Origin: Luteococcus sp048595755
GTDB lineage: Bacteria; Actinomycetota; Actinomycetes; Propionibacteriales; Propionibacteriaceae
Length of the DNA stretch: 64,000 nt
NCBI RefSeq assembly: GCF_048595755.1
Contig: NZ_CP184360.1
Location: forward strand, 186,001-250,000
Direction: 5' to 3'
Shown: positions 35,001 to 43,688 of the stretch, one piece after another
How positions within the stretch are numbered: position 1 is the first letter of the stretch
Layout of the letters: each line of letters begins with the position of its first letter
Notes under the pieces: generated by a model
Told to the model about the DNA's origin: nothing
The model's input: the letters and a program-made list of their open reading frames with translations, nothing else
Databases searched by the model: none
Translations under genes and position numbers: made by a program

Positions 35001-35912
35001 ATGTCGTCACCGGACCACCACCGCCTCGGCTCCGGACCGTCCGAGTTCGCTGCCGTCCTCTCCGAGGCCATCGCACGGCGCAATCTGACGCTGGAGCGGA
35101 TCAGCCAGCACCTGCGCAAGGCCGAGGCTCCCGTCTCGATCGCCACTCTCAGCTACTGGCAGACCGGCCGATCGCTGCCCACCCGAGCGCGCTCCTTGAA
35201 GGTGCTCAAGGAGCTTGAGAACGTGCTCAAGGTCCCCGAGGGACATCTCACCCGGGCACTGGCCAAGGATGCCGGGGAACGCTGGGACCCCGTCACGGCA
35301 CTACCCCACAACGAACAGGCGAGCGCCCTGTTGAAGGCCATGGGCTTCCCGGCCGAGCAGCAGTTCACGAACCAACTGCTGCATGACAGCGTCACCGTCC
35401 GGGCGCGCGAGCACCGCCAGAACGAGACCACCCGGCAACTGCTGCGGGCCGACCGTCCCGGGCTGCGTCGCTTCCCCCTGTTGCTCAGCCAGGATGGCGA
35501 ATCGCACGAGATCCCCCTGGTGGAGACGATCCGTGGGTGTGAGCTCGGCGAGGTCATGGAGCTGGAGGACCCGGGCCTGGTGGTGGCCGAGATCGTGCTG
35601 CCCCACCCCCTGGAGCGCGGTGAACTCGCCATGCTCGAGTACCAAGTGGCCTGGACCATCGACAATGGGGACCGGCCGGGCATCACCCGGGCCCTGGCCG
35701 CCCAGATCCCCTTCCTGGTGCTCGACGTGGCCTTCACCGACGACCTGCCGACCAACCTGTGGTACGTCAATTCCAAGAGCCCCACCCCGGGCGCCGTGAT
35801 GCCGGACACCACCCAGGACGAGCACACCACTCCCCTGCCGACCAGCAGCTTTGCCCAGCAGGCGATGTCGAATGCCACCGCCGGCATGCATGGGCTCCGG
35901 TGGGAGTTCTGA
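35001..35912 (+). CDS. XRE-like helix-turn-helix regulator with C-terminal sensor-like domain
   Basis: A 303-residue protein. Residues about 10-80 form an XRE/Cro-type helix-turn-helix (FAAVLSEAIARRNLTLERIS, IATLSYWQTGRSLPT, LKELENVLKVPEGHLTRAL). The C-terminal two thirds contain alternating strands (LVVAEIVLPHPLERGELAML) without a domain I recognise. Proteins of this layout are common in actinomycetes; ligand and targets are unknown. It diverges from the SOS cassette, with 126 bases between. Confidence 0.7.
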   Translation: MSSPDHHRLGSGPSEFAAVLSEAIARRNLTLERISQHLRKAEAPVSIATLSYWQTGRSLPTRARSLKVLKELENVLKVPEGHLTRALAKDAGERWDPVTALPHNEQASALLKAMGFPAEQQFTNQLLHDSVTVRAREHRQNETTRQLLRADRPGLRRFPLLLSQDGESHEIPLVETIRGCELGEVMELEDPGLVVAEIVLPHPLERGELAMLEYQVAWTIDNGDRPGITRALAAQIPFLVLDVAFTDDLPTNLWYVNSKSPTPGAVMPDTTQDEHTTPLPTSSFAQQAMSNATAGMHGLRWEF

Positions 35913-35962
35913 GCGAACAGACCACCCGACCGGCACCCAGCGGAGCCTCGGGAAATGGTGGC

Positions 35963-35968
35963 TAGTCT
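35963..35968 (+). promoter_or_regulatory. -10 element of the DUF4126 gene (leaderless)
   Basis: TAGTCT exactly seven bases before ATG 35976, with no Shine-Dalgarno sequence. Confidence 0.5.
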
Positions 35969-35975
35969 CTTCCCC

Positions 35976-36566
35976 ATGGAACTGCTGCCCATGACCTTCG
36001 CCTCCGGATGGGCCTCCGGCCTCAACGCCTGGGCCACCGTGCTGGTCCTGGGACTGCTCGGACGCTTCACCGACGCCCCCGACGTGCCCACCGGCTTCGA
36101 GCGCACCGACGTGCTGGTGGTGATGGCCGTGCTCACCACACTGGAGGTGCTGGCCGACAAGATCCCCTGGATCGACTCCACCTGGGATGCCGCCTCGACG
36201 GCGATACGGCCCATCGCCGGCGCCGTGATCGCCGCCCTGATCGCCGGCCAGACCGGTTCCCTCACCACCCTCGCCCTGGCCGGCGTCGGTGGCGTCAGTG
36301 CCCTGCTCAGCCACCTGACCAAGTCGGGGATGAGGCTGGCCATCAACAGCTCGCCCGAACCGATCACCAATGTCACCGCCTCGGTGGCCAATGACGTCTC
36401 GCTCGTGGGCGTGCTGGCCCTGGCCGTGCAGCAGCCGGTGGCGGCCGCCGTCATCGCAGGCGTCCTGCTGCTGGTGGGCCTGGTGCTGGTGCTGCTGGTG
36501 ATACGGCAGGTACGCGCCGGTCTGGCCAAGGTACGTCGCCGTCTGCGCCCAGGAGCTGCCCAGTGA
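35976..36566 (+). CDS. DUF4126 family membrane protein
   Basis: A 196-residue integral membrane protein. N-terminal LPMTFASGWASGLNAWATV and the segment LADKIPWIDSTWD are typical of DUF4126. It has about five hydrophobic helices and a basic C-terminus (RRRLRPG). Function unknown. ATG 35976 is chosen on the leaderless spacing over ATG 35955. Its stop overlaps the next start (GTGA). Confidence 0.85.
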   Translation: MELLPMTFASGWASGLNAWATVLVLGLLGRFTDAPDVPTGFERTDVLVVMAVLTTLEVLADKIPWIDSTWDAASTAIRPIAGAVIAALIAGQTGSLTTLALAGVGGVSALLSHLTKSGMRLAINSSPEPITNVTASVANDVSLVGVLALAVQQPVAAAVIAGVLLLVGLVLVLLVIRQVRAGLAKVRRRLRPGAAQ

Positions 36567-37897
36567 CGCAGCACACTCCCGACATGGTCTTGGTCCGCGG
36601 CGCGACCCTGGCGGGGATGGCTGCCGCAGCCCGGTTGGCCAAGGCCGGTCACCACGTCGTGCTCGACGCCGATGGCCTGCCCGACGGCGGCCACTGGGCC
36701 AGCCAGACCCAGCTCGGGGTCCAGGTGGACGAGCTGCCCCAGACCTTCCGGCTGCCCGCCGCCTGGCGCGACCTGTTCAAGAAGTCCGGCAAGGCCCTGG
36801 ACGCCGAGCTGGCCGGCAACAAGCTGCAGATGGTGCCCGCCCCACCCCAGGTGCATCGCTTCGCCGATGGCCGCCAACTCGTGCTGCCCACCGAACGCGG
36901 CGCCCAGACGCAGGCAGTGCAGCAGGCCTTCGGCCGCCCCGCCGCGGAACGCTGGACGGCGCTGGTGGACGAACTGGACGAGGTCTGGCAGCAGCTGCGA
37001 ACGGCTGGCCTGGAACGCCCCGTGACCGCCGAGACCTTCACCAAGCAGACCCGCGCCCAGTTGCTGGCCGGCACCACTCTCGACGAACTGGCCAATCGCA
37101 GCGGGGCGCCCCATCTGGCCCGGGTGGTGGAGAGCCAGGCCGCGTTGGCCGGCGCCACCCCCGGCCGCGCCCCGGCCCTGCTGGGCGTGCGGTTGGCGGT
37201 GCAGCGACGCTTCGGGATCTGGCAGCTGACCACCGATGAGCGGCAACCGGTACGCGCCTCGACCCTGATCGACCTGCTGGGCAAGCGGCTCGACCTGCGC
37301 GGCGTGGAACGCATCGGCTCCCCCGCACCCCTGCTGGGCTCCGGCCTGCCCGACCTGTCGATGATCGAGGCCCCCGTCGTGGAGGCGCGCGCACACCTGG
37401 ACACGATCCCCTTCCAGCCAACCGGTTTCGCCGGACGTCGGCTGGGCCGCCCGGCGATGGCCCCCAGCGTGCGCCACCAGGTGCTCGACCGGATGCCTGC
37501 AGACCTGGCCCCGCTGGCCGTCACCGACGAATCGCCCTGCGGCATCGTCGAGGTGGTCGACCACGGCGCCGGGGCCCCCGTGGTCACCTGGTACCGCCCG
37601 CTGCCCGACGGCCGTGTGGTGCTCACCATCCATGACCACAACCACCCCCGGCCCGACCTGCGCTGGGGGCTGGCACCCAACTCCTTCAAGGCCTGGCAGC
37701 AGCGGCCTACCCTGGGCGGCGAGGGACGATGGCGGGCCTCGTCGGCAAGCCACGCAGGAAACCAGCCGTGGGCCGAGCTGCTCAGCGCCGCGCTGGCGGT
37801 CTACGAGATCCACGAGCACCTGACCGGAACCGACATTCGCCCCACCAATCGCAACCAACCGCGGTTGCCCCGGCAGGCCCGGCCGCGCCGCCACTGA
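36563..37897 (+). CDS. Degenerate FAD/NAD(P)-binding oxidoreductase-like protein
   Basis: A 444-residue protein with an N-terminal Rossmann-like segment (MVLVRGATLAGMAAAARLAKAG) in which the usual GxGxxG is altered to GATLAG. The second half contains a dinucleotide-fold-like stretch and a compact C-terminal domain (VVTWYRPLPDGRVVLTIHDH). It resembles amine-oxidase or phytoene-desaturase-like proteins only faintly, so cofactor binding is uncertain. GTG start with AGGAG upstream, translationally coupled to the DUF4126 membrane protein, suggesting a joint role. Confidence 0.55.
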   Translation: MTQHTPDMVLVRGATLAGMAAAARLAKAGHHVVLDADGLPDGGHWASQTQLGVQVDELPQTFRLPAAWRDLFKKSGKALDAELAGNKLQMVPAPPQVHRFADGRQLVLPTERGAQTQAVQQAFGRPAAERWTALVDELDEVWQQLRTAGLERPVTAETFTKQTRAQLLAGTTLDELANRSGAPHLARVVESQAALAGATPGRAPALLGVRLAVQRRFGIWQLTTDERQPVRASTLIDLLGKRLDLRGVERIGSPAPLLGSGLPDLSMIEAPVVEARAHLDTIPFQPTGFAGRRLGRPAMAPSVRHQVLDRMPADLAPLAVTDESPCGIVEVVDHGAGAPVVTWYRPLPDGRVVLTIHDHNHPRPDLRWGLAPNSFKAWQQRPTLGGEGRWRASSASHAGNQPWAELLSAALAVYEIHEHLTGTDIRPTNRNQPRLPRQARPRRH

Positions 37898-37911
37898 GCG
37901 GAACACCAGCC

Positions 37912-37940
37912 ATGACGCCGCTCCCCGCGTGACGTAAAGT
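37912..37940 (+). promoter_or_regulatory. Promoter of helR
   Basis: ATGACG (37912-37917), 17-bp spacer, TAAAGT (37935-37940). This gives a short leader of about 25 bases including GAGGGAAG before the TTG start. Confidence 0.45.
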
Positions 37941-37972
37941 GGGAAGACAAGTCATTCAGCGAGGGAAGTCTT

Positions 37973-40186
37973 TTGACCAAGCCAGAGCGCCCCCAGGCCA
38001 CAGACGCGCAGCAGCTCGAACGTGAGCTGGCTGCCGAGCAACAGCACGTCGACCGTGTCCATGCCCAGTTGGAGGTGGCCACCGCCTCCGCCAAACAGGT
38101 GGAGGCCGAAGGACGCAACAAGTTCCTGACCGATCGCGGCGACTGGATGCGCGAGGAGGACGGCACGGCTCTGTTCGAGCGTGACGCCTTCGCCTTCCAG
38201 GCCGCCAAGCGCCTCGCGGTGCTCGATGCGGAACATGAGGGCCTGGTCTTCGGTCGGCTGGACCTGCGTGACCTGGAACGTCGCTACATCGGGCGTATCG
38301 GGGTGCGTGACGACGACTACGAGCCCCTGGTGATCGACTGGCGGGCACCCGCCGCCGAACCCTTCTACCGGGCCACCGCCAACAACCCGATGGACGTGGT
38401 GCGCCGCCGCGTGCTGCGCTGCCGCAATGAGCGGGTGATCGGCATCGAGGACGACCTGCTGGACGACTCCGTCGAGACCGACCTGCCGATCATCGGCGAG
38501 GGCGCGTTGATGGCGGCCCTGAGCCGAGCCCGCGGTCACCAGATGAAGGACATCGTCGCCACCATCCAGGCGCAGCAGGACGAGGCGATCCGCGCGCCCT
38601 ACCAGGGCATCACGGTGATTGCCGGTGGTCCGGGCACCGGCAAGACCGTCGTCGCGCTGCACCGGGCGGCCTACCTGCTGTACTCCCACCGCAAGCGCTT
38701 GGAGAAGGGCGGCGTGCTGGTGGTGGGCCCCTCCCCGGTCTTCATGAACTACATCGAGCGGGTGCTGCCGAGCCTGGGTGAGGACTCGGTGACCCTGAAG
38801 TCGATCGGGCAGGTGGCCAGCGACGTGCTGCGCGTCACCGCCGACCGCACCGACGCGGCCCTGGCCGCGACCACCAAGGGGTCTTTGCGGATGCTGCCGC
38901 TGTTGAAGCGTCTGGTGGTGGACCCCCTGGTGGAGCACGACGAGGCCCTGCAGCTGCGGGTGACCGTCAAGGGCGAGGTGCTCACCCTCAAGGCCGCCAA
39001 GTTGCGCCAGATGCGCTCCGAGTTGCTCTCGAACCACCGCAACAACCGTTCGCGCGAGATCGCCGAGCAGGCCGTGGTGAATGCCCTGTGGAGCCGCTTC
39101 CCGGCCGACGAACACGACCTCGACCGTGAACAGTTCGACGACCTGGTGACCAGCCAGGCCTCCTTCCAGATGACCATGAATGCCTGGTGGCCGATGCTCT
39201 CGGCCACTCGGGTGTTGGCGCGCTGCGCCGACGAGGCACTCCTGGATCGCCTGGCCGCCGACCTGTTCGACCAGCGGGAACGTGCCGCCCTGGCCGCCAG
39301 CTACTCCCCGAGCACCGACGACGAGGGCACCTGGTCGGTGGCGGACGTGGCCCTGCTCGACGAGTTGGTCTCGATCATCGGCCCCGCTCCGCGCCAGGAC
39401 GAGCAGGACGAACCGCTCTTCCTGGAAGGCATCGAGCAGGTCTCCGAGATCGTCACCACCGCCGACATCCTGCGCGACGAACGCGAGGAGACCCTCGACG
39501 ACGAGCCCCACAACACCTTCGCCCACGTCCTGGTGGACGAGGCCCAGGACATTACGCCGATGCAGTGGCGCATGCTGCGCCGACGTGGCCCGCAGGCGTC
39601 GTGGACCCTGGTGGGCGATCCGGCCCAGTCGTCGTGGCAGGTTCCGCAGGAGACCGACCAGGTGATGCGTGAGTTGATCGGCAGCGCTCCCCACCGCACC
39701 TTCCGGCTCGACAAGAACTATCGCTCCCCGGCCGAGGTCTTCGACCTTGCCGCCAAGGTGATCACGCCGGTCTTCCCCGACGCCGACCTGCCGCACGCCG
39801 TGCGCTCCACGGGGATGGAGCCCCGTCTGGCGGTGGCGGAGCGCGGCGAGCTGATGGATGCCATCGGCGCCGAGGTGGCGACGCTGGCCGACCAGGTGGC
39901 CGGCACCATCGGCATCATCGTCCCGCCGTCGCTGATGGGCACGGTGCGACGCAATGCCTCGGGGCAGCCCCAGATCGTCGCCAACCTGGAGCGGTGCGTG
40001 GTGGTGACCCCCCTGGAGAGCAAGGGCCTGGAGTACGACGGCGTGCTGGTGGTCAGCCCCGACGACATCGTCGAGGAGACCCCCGGACGCGAACGCGTGC
40101 TCTACGTCGCCCTCACCCGACCCACCCAGCGCCTCACCGTGCTGGACGTCGACGGAAAGCCGGGGGCTTGGCGCAAGGTGCTGTGA
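37973..40186 (+). CDS. helR: HelR/HelD-like superfamily 1 ATPase, RNA polymerase-recycling motor
   Basis: A 737-residue UvrD-like protein of the HelD class. It starts with a coiled-coil arm (about residues 10-55), followed by the HelD signature RRYIGRIGVRDDDYEPLVIDWRAP. Walker A is IAGGPGTGKTVVALHRAAY, Walker B VDEAQDITPMQW, motif III GDPAQSSW, motif VI VALTRPTQRL. HelD/HelR proteins pry stalled or rifampicin-bound RNA polymerase off DNA. TTG start at 37973 with GAGGGAAG upstream. Single gene; no rifamycin-associated palindrome is evident in its leader. Confidence 0.88.
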   Translation: MTKPERPQATDAQQLERELAAEQQHVDRVHAQLEVATASAKQVEAEGRNKFLTDRGDWMREEDGTALFERDAFAFQAAKRLAVLDAEHEGLVFGRLDLRDLERRYIGRIGVRDDDYEPLVIDWRAPAAEPFYRATANNPMDVVRRRVLRCRNERVIGIEDDLLDDSVETDLPIIGEGALMAALSRARGHQMKDIVATIQAQQDEAIRAPYQGITVIAGGPGTGKTVVALHRAAYLLYSHRKRLEKGGVLVVGPSPVFMNYIERVLPSLGEDSVTLKSIGQVASDVLRVTADRTDAALAATTKGSLRMLPLLKRLVVDPLVEHDEALQLRVTVKGEVLTLKAAKLRQMRSELLSNHRNNRSREIAEQAVVNALWSRFPADEHDLDREQFDDLVTSQASFQMTMNAWWPMLSATRVLARCADEALLDRLAADLFDQRERAALAASYSPSTDDEGTWSVADVALLDELVSIIGPAPRQDEQDEPLFLEGIEQVSEIVTTADILRDEREETLDDEPHNTFAHVLVDEAQDITPMQWRMLRRRGPQASWTLVGDPAQSSWQVPQETDQVMRELIGSAPHRTFRLDKNYRSPAEVFDLAAKVITPVFPDADLPHAVRSTGMEPRLAVAERGELMDAIGAEVATLADQVAGTIGIIVPPSLMGTVRRNASGQPQIVANLERCVVVTPLESKGLEYDGVLVVSPDDIVEETPGRERVLYVALTRPTQRLTVLDVDGKPGAWRKVL

Positions 40187-40192
40187 GCGAGC

Positions 40193-40741
40193 TCAGGCCC
40201 CCCTATTGATCCTGTGGATTGCGGCCTTCTCCTCGGGTGTCAGGTCTGACTCATCCAGGACACGCTGGAGGATGGCCGACTTGCCGACGATGTAGCTGGC
40301 CATCTCTAACCCCGGCTGCGCAACCAGGGAGAGTTTGGTCTCGGCGTACGCATTCCGGAGGTCCGGCCGCCGCCTCAGGACGTCGCGTACGGCAAGATGG
40401 TTTCGCAGGTGAAGCGAACCGGCCACGCAGACATACACGTGCCGTCGTGGTCCTTCGTCCGGGGCCTTGAAAGCCTCTCGACCTTCCAAACCGAGGTCCC
40501 CCTGGTGTCGGTAACCGATCGCCACCAGCGCCGCGATCGCGCTGGACACGTGGGCAGGCAGCACAATCACGTCAACGTCGATCACAGGTTTCGCCGCCAG
40601 ACCCGGCACCGAAGTGGATCCCACATGCTCGATGGACTCGTGGGGCACGGCAGCCAGTGCCCGCGAAAGCTCGTCCCGAATCCAGGCGAAGTCCTGCACC
40701 CAACGATCTTGGTACTCCACCACCCGGGGGCCCTTTGTCAT
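40193..40741 (-). CDS. GrpB family nucleotidyltransferase-fold protein
   Basis: A 182-residue GrpB/UPF0157 protein. The nucleotidyltransferase core is visible in EHVGSTSVPGLAAKPVIDVD (Gly-Ser and two Asp), with YRHQGDLGLEGREAF and HVYVCVAGSLHLRNHL following. Family function is poorly defined; some are linked to CoA or antibiotic modification. ATG 40741 overlaps the upstream HNH gene stop; the open frame to 41053 is the other gene in a different frame. Part of the accessory island. Confidence 0.85.
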   Translation of the reverse strand: MTKGPRVVEYQDRWVQDFAWIRDELSRALAAVPHESIEHVGSTSVPGLAAKPVIDVDVIVLPAHVSSAIAALVAIGYRHQGDLGLEGREAFKAPDEGPRRHVYVCVAGSLHLRNHLAVRDVLRRRPDLRNAYAETKLSLVAQPGLEMASYIVGKSAILQRVLDESDLTPEEKAAIHRINRGA

Positions 40742-42096
40742 GGGGACAATTGTGTACCCACGGGATCGGGCCGGCCGAGTTCGATGGTGCGGCTGGGCGT
40801 GACGAGGTACCGGAAACCGAGCGGGGTCTGCCAGAGGTAGTGACCGGGCAGCGGTTGTTCCAGGCGGTAGCCGCCGTGGGTCTTCGCGCGATGCACCTTG
40901 CGGGTCAAGGGGCCGAGGTTGTCGGGATGGGTTTCTCCGGGATCCCACGCAATGGTGTGGTCCAGATCGAGCCCCGTCGAGGACCGAGGCGAATGGGGAA
41001 ACACCTCGTGAGGATTCCTGATCTCCACTGATTCCCGCATTGTTGCGGGGCATTCATAGGAAGAGCTGGCCACTTGCCGATTGGAATCGATCACCGGCCG
41101 GACCGTGAATTGGTGGTCGGGGAGGAGATCTGCGAGCCATTCGGCGAGCAACGGACCAACTCCCCTTTCTCGGACGATTCCCTCCCCGGCGCACAGCGTG
41201 GTGTCGGTCAGGTGCACCACCAGCTGCGCCTTGGGCGCCAGCTCCTTGGGGTCGACGAGCAGGGTGCCGCAGGCGTGACCAACCTGACCTTGCAGGTGGC
41301 AGTCCTCGGTGACGTCCACCCCGGGGAGTTGATCAAGCAGGCTGGCCTGCATCAGCTGGGTGGCGCGGACGGGATCTGCGAGGATCCCAAGCCCCTTGGC
41401 TCGGCGTGCATTGAGGGCATCGTCGCAACCGCCTTCCTTCAGGATGGCGGCCAGGTGGTCGAGGGTGGCATCGAGTCGGCGCGCGTCGGGAGAATCCATC
41501 ACGGCAGCAAGATCAGCGATGCCGTACTGCCCCACGGCAATCCACGCACCACGGGCCTCCTTCGCGTCCCGCCGACGCTGTTCGGCCTCGTCAATGGGGA
41601 GATGATCAAGGACCAGTCCGGCAACGAGCCCCTTCACCCGGCCGCGGGTCATGCCCGGGACCTGGCGGGCGAGCTGGAGATCCACCAGTCCTGCATTGTG
41701 CGCGTCGAGAGCCCGGGTGGCGCCCGCGATGCCCCGCGCGGTCCAGGTGTCGATCTCACCGTCGAGCATCAGCCTCCAGACCTTGGGGAGGCGATGGCGA
41801 AGATCAAGAGCGTCGGCGATCAGGGCATGGGCCCCGACGTCGCGCAGCCGAAGGGCGGCCCCCAGTTCAAGGGTGGCGAACTCCGCCACGAGCGGGGTGC
41901 CCTCGCCTCCCATCTCCACGAGCCGCTCGGTTCCGGGAACCACCGAGGACTCGTCGACATGCCCGTTGAGATCCGCATAATGCGCCGCGAGCTGCAATTC
42001 CCGTGCTTCGAGAATCCTTCGCTGCCGGCGACTCTCGCGAATTGCCTCGATGACGCCCACTGCATCATCCGGAAATTGGAATTCCTGCTCTTCCAT
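40738..42096 (-). CDS. DUF222 / 13E12-repeat family protein with C-terminal HNH nuclease
   Basis: A 452-residue protein with an N-terminal DUF222 helical domain (about residues 10-330) and a C-terminal HNH endonuclease domain: DLDHTIAWDPGETHPDNLG then HRAKTHGGYRL supplies the DH, N and H residues. The family is the mycobacterial REP13E12 type, often multicopy and associated with genomic islands; function is unproven. The codon use looks more relaxed than in the dcw genes. It stands directly next to an IS110 element. Confidence 0.85.
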   Translation of the reverse strand: MEEQEFQFPDDAVGVIEAIRESRRQRRILEARELQLAAHYADLNGHVDESSVVPGTERLVEMGGEGTPLVAEFATLELGAALRLRDVGAHALIADALDLRHRLPKVWRLMLDGEIDTWTARGIAGATRALDAHNAGLVDLQLARQVPGMTRGRVKGLVAGLVLDHLPIDEAEQRRRDAKEARGAWIAVGQYGIADLAAVMDSPDARRLDATLDHLAAILKEGGCDDALNARRAKGLGILADPVRATQLMQASLLDQLPGVDVTEDCHLQGQVGHACGTLLVDPKELAPKAQLVVHLTDTTLCAGEGIVRERGVGPLLAEWLADLLPDHQFTVRPVIDSNRQVASSSYECPATMRESVEIRNPHEVFPHSPRSSTGLDLDHTIAWDPGETHPDNLGPLTRKVHRAKTHGGYRLEQPLPGHYLWQTPLGFRYLVTPSRTIELGRPDPVGTQLSP

Positions 42097-42190
42097 GAGC
42101 CGATCACCCCGTTACCTTGCTGGTGACCCCGTAGGGAGGGGTCACGGTCGCCGGGCCCGGCATGACTCAGTGCCCCTGTCATTGATGATC

Positions 42191-42340
42191 CGGGGGGTGT
42201 TGTCACCGGGCCTGGTGGTGCCAGCCGACCGCTGATAGGGACATGGCCCAGCATTGAGGTCTCTTCGTAACGTGGGTGCCGGCAGCTGACGCATCACCAA
42301 CCACGACGACCGTCGCTTCGATGCAAGGATGGTGGTCGTC
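42191..42340 (+). ncRNA. Candidate bridge-RNA region of the IS110 element
   Basis: IS110 recombinases of the IS110 subgroup carry a structured bridge RNA in the non-coding stretch before the transposase. Here that stretch has an ATAGGGACA 9-mer (42235-42243) identical to one at the right end (43567-43575), as expected of a donor-guide sequence or an end repeat. A stem ACGACGACC / GGTGGTCGT (8 of 9 pairs) overlaps the transposase start. Boundaries are a guess. Confidence 0.3.
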
Positions 42341-43575
42341 ATGAATCAGGACAGCGGCTTCGACATCTGGTGCGGGCTCGACGTTGGCAAACAAGACCAC
42401 CACGCCTGCGCCCTCGACGCTGCCGGGAAGAAGGTCTTCGACAAGCCCCTGCCGCAAGACCAAGCCAAGCTCGAGGAACTCCTCGACAAGCTCCAGAGCC
42501 ATGGTCGGGTGCTGGTGGTCGTCGACCAGCCGAACACGATCGGCGCGCTACCGATCGCTGTCGCCCGGTCGATGGGCATTACCGTCGCCTACCTGCCCGG
42601 ACTGGCGATGCGCCGCGCGGCTGACCTCTACCCGGGCAACGCGAAGACCGACGCCCGCGACGCATACGTCATCGCGGACACCGCGAGGACCATGCCTCAC
42701 ACGCTGCGCCGGGTCGATGCCGGCGAGGAAACCCTGGCCGAACTCAAAGTGTTGGTGGGCTTCGATGAGGACCTCGCCGCCGAGGCGACCCGGTTGTCGA
42801 ACCGCATCCGAGGCCTGCTCACCCAGATCCATCCCGCGCTGGAACGCGTTGTCGGACCCAGATTGGGCACCAAGCAAGGCCTGGCCGTTGTCGAACAACT
42901 CGGCGGCCCCCAGGCCATGGCAGCAGCGTCGAAATCGAAGCTGCTCAGGGTGATCACGAAGGCCTATCCGCGCAATGCGCAGGACTTCGCCGACGCCATC
43001 ACCCAAGCTCTTACGGAGCAGACCGTCACCGTTGCAGGCACGGCAGCGGCCGAGCAGGTCCTGCCCAAGCTGGCCGCGTCGCTGCGCGCCACCTTGGATC
43101 AGCGCGCCGAGCTGGCTGTCCAGGTCGAGAAGGTCGTTGATGCTCACCCTCTTGCCGAGGTCCTGACCTCGATGCCAGGCCTCGGGGTCAGGACCGCAGC
43201 ACGGATCCTGCTCGACGTCGGCGATGCCTCACAGTTCCCGACCGCCGGGCACTTGGCGGCCTACGCCGGCCTGGCCCCAGTGACTCGCCGTTCCGGCACC
43301 AGCATCCGCGGGGAGTTCCCCGCCCGCTCCGGGAACAAGCACCTCAAACGAGCCCTGTTCCTGTCCGCCTTCGCCGCGCTCAAGGACCCGACCAGCCGCG
43401 CCTACTACGACCGCAAGCGAGCGCAGGGCAAGAAACACAACGCCGCCCTCATCTGCCTGTCCCGCCGACGCTGTGATGTCCTGTTCGCGATGATCAAGAA
43501 CCGGGAGCCCTACCGGGCCCCCGCCCCGACACCCTCACCCATGCCCCTCGTCGCTTGACGAGGAACATAGGGACA
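42235..43575 (+). mobile_element. IS110-family insertion sequence
   Basis: One intact transposase with short non-coding ends, no long terminal inverted repeats and no obvious target duplication, as is typical of IS110. The 9-mer ATAGGGACA occurs at both proposed ends. An alternative left end is near 42191, where CGGGGGGTGT is the near-reverse-complement of ACACCCCCCCG at 43573-43583. An AT-richer stretch lies just to the right (about 43590-43650). It is inserted between the 13E12 gene and metF. Confidence 0.65.
42329..43558 (+). CDS. IS110-family transposase (RNA-guided DEDD recombinase type)
   Basis: A 409-residue recombinase. The N-terminal RuvC-like DEDD domain shows WCGLDVGKQDHH and KTDARDAYVIAD; the position usually held by Glu reads VVVDQPNT. 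The C-terminal transposase-20 domain has LTSMPGLGVRTAARILLDVG and the catalytic-Ser segment FPARSGNKHLKRAL. The frame is intact, so the element may be active. ATG 42341 (MNQDSGFDIW) is an alternative start; AAGGA lies just upstream of both. Confidence 0.93.
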   Translation: MVVVMNQDSGFDIWCGLDVGKQDHHACALDAAGKKVFDKPLPQDQAKLEELLDKLQSHGRVLVVVDQPNTIGALPIAVARSMGITVAYLPGLAMRRAADLYPGNAKTDARDAYVIADTARTMPHTLRRVDAGEETLAELKVLVGFDEDLAAEATRLSNRIRGLLTQIHPALERVVGPRLGTKQGLAVVEQLGGPQAMAAASKSKLLRVITKAYPRNAQDFADAITQALTEQTVTVAGTAAAEQVLPKLAASLRATLDQRAELAVQVEKVVDAHPLAEVLTSMPGLGVRTAARILLDVGDASQFPTAGHLAAYAGLAPVTRRSGTSIRGEFPARSGNKHLKRALFLSAFAALKDPTSRAYYDRKRAQGKKHNAALICLSRRRCDVLFAMIKNREPYRAPAPTPSPMPLVA

Positions 43576-43657
43576 CCCCCCCGACGTGATGCCTCAATTC
43601 TATCCAAAGCACACCCTTATTCAAAGGGGTGTTCGAATAGTATTTCGGGAGATCCGG

Positions 43658-43677
43658 CTTCGACAGGCTCAGCCGAC
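43658..43677. repeat. Dispersed TTCGACAGGCTCAG-type repeat
   Basis: CTTCGACAGGCTCAGCCGAC just downstream of metF. It is the same family as the three tandem units inside dnaE2 at 31879-31977. Confidence 0.65.
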
Positions 43678-43688
43678 GTGGCGCACGA

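Noticed and set aside
37897..37973. Rifamycin-associated element upstream of helR
   Set aside because: No 19-bp palindrome of that type could be seen; only an ordinary promoter and ribosome-binding site.
40742..41053. N-terminal extension of GrpB
   Set aside because: The extra residues are the HNH gene read in another frame; the conserved protein starts at MTKGPRVVEYQ.
42191..43583. Long terminal inverted repeats of the insertion sequence
   Set aside because: Only a 10-11-bp imperfect inverted match; IS110 elements normally lack them, so this was kept only as an alternative boundary.
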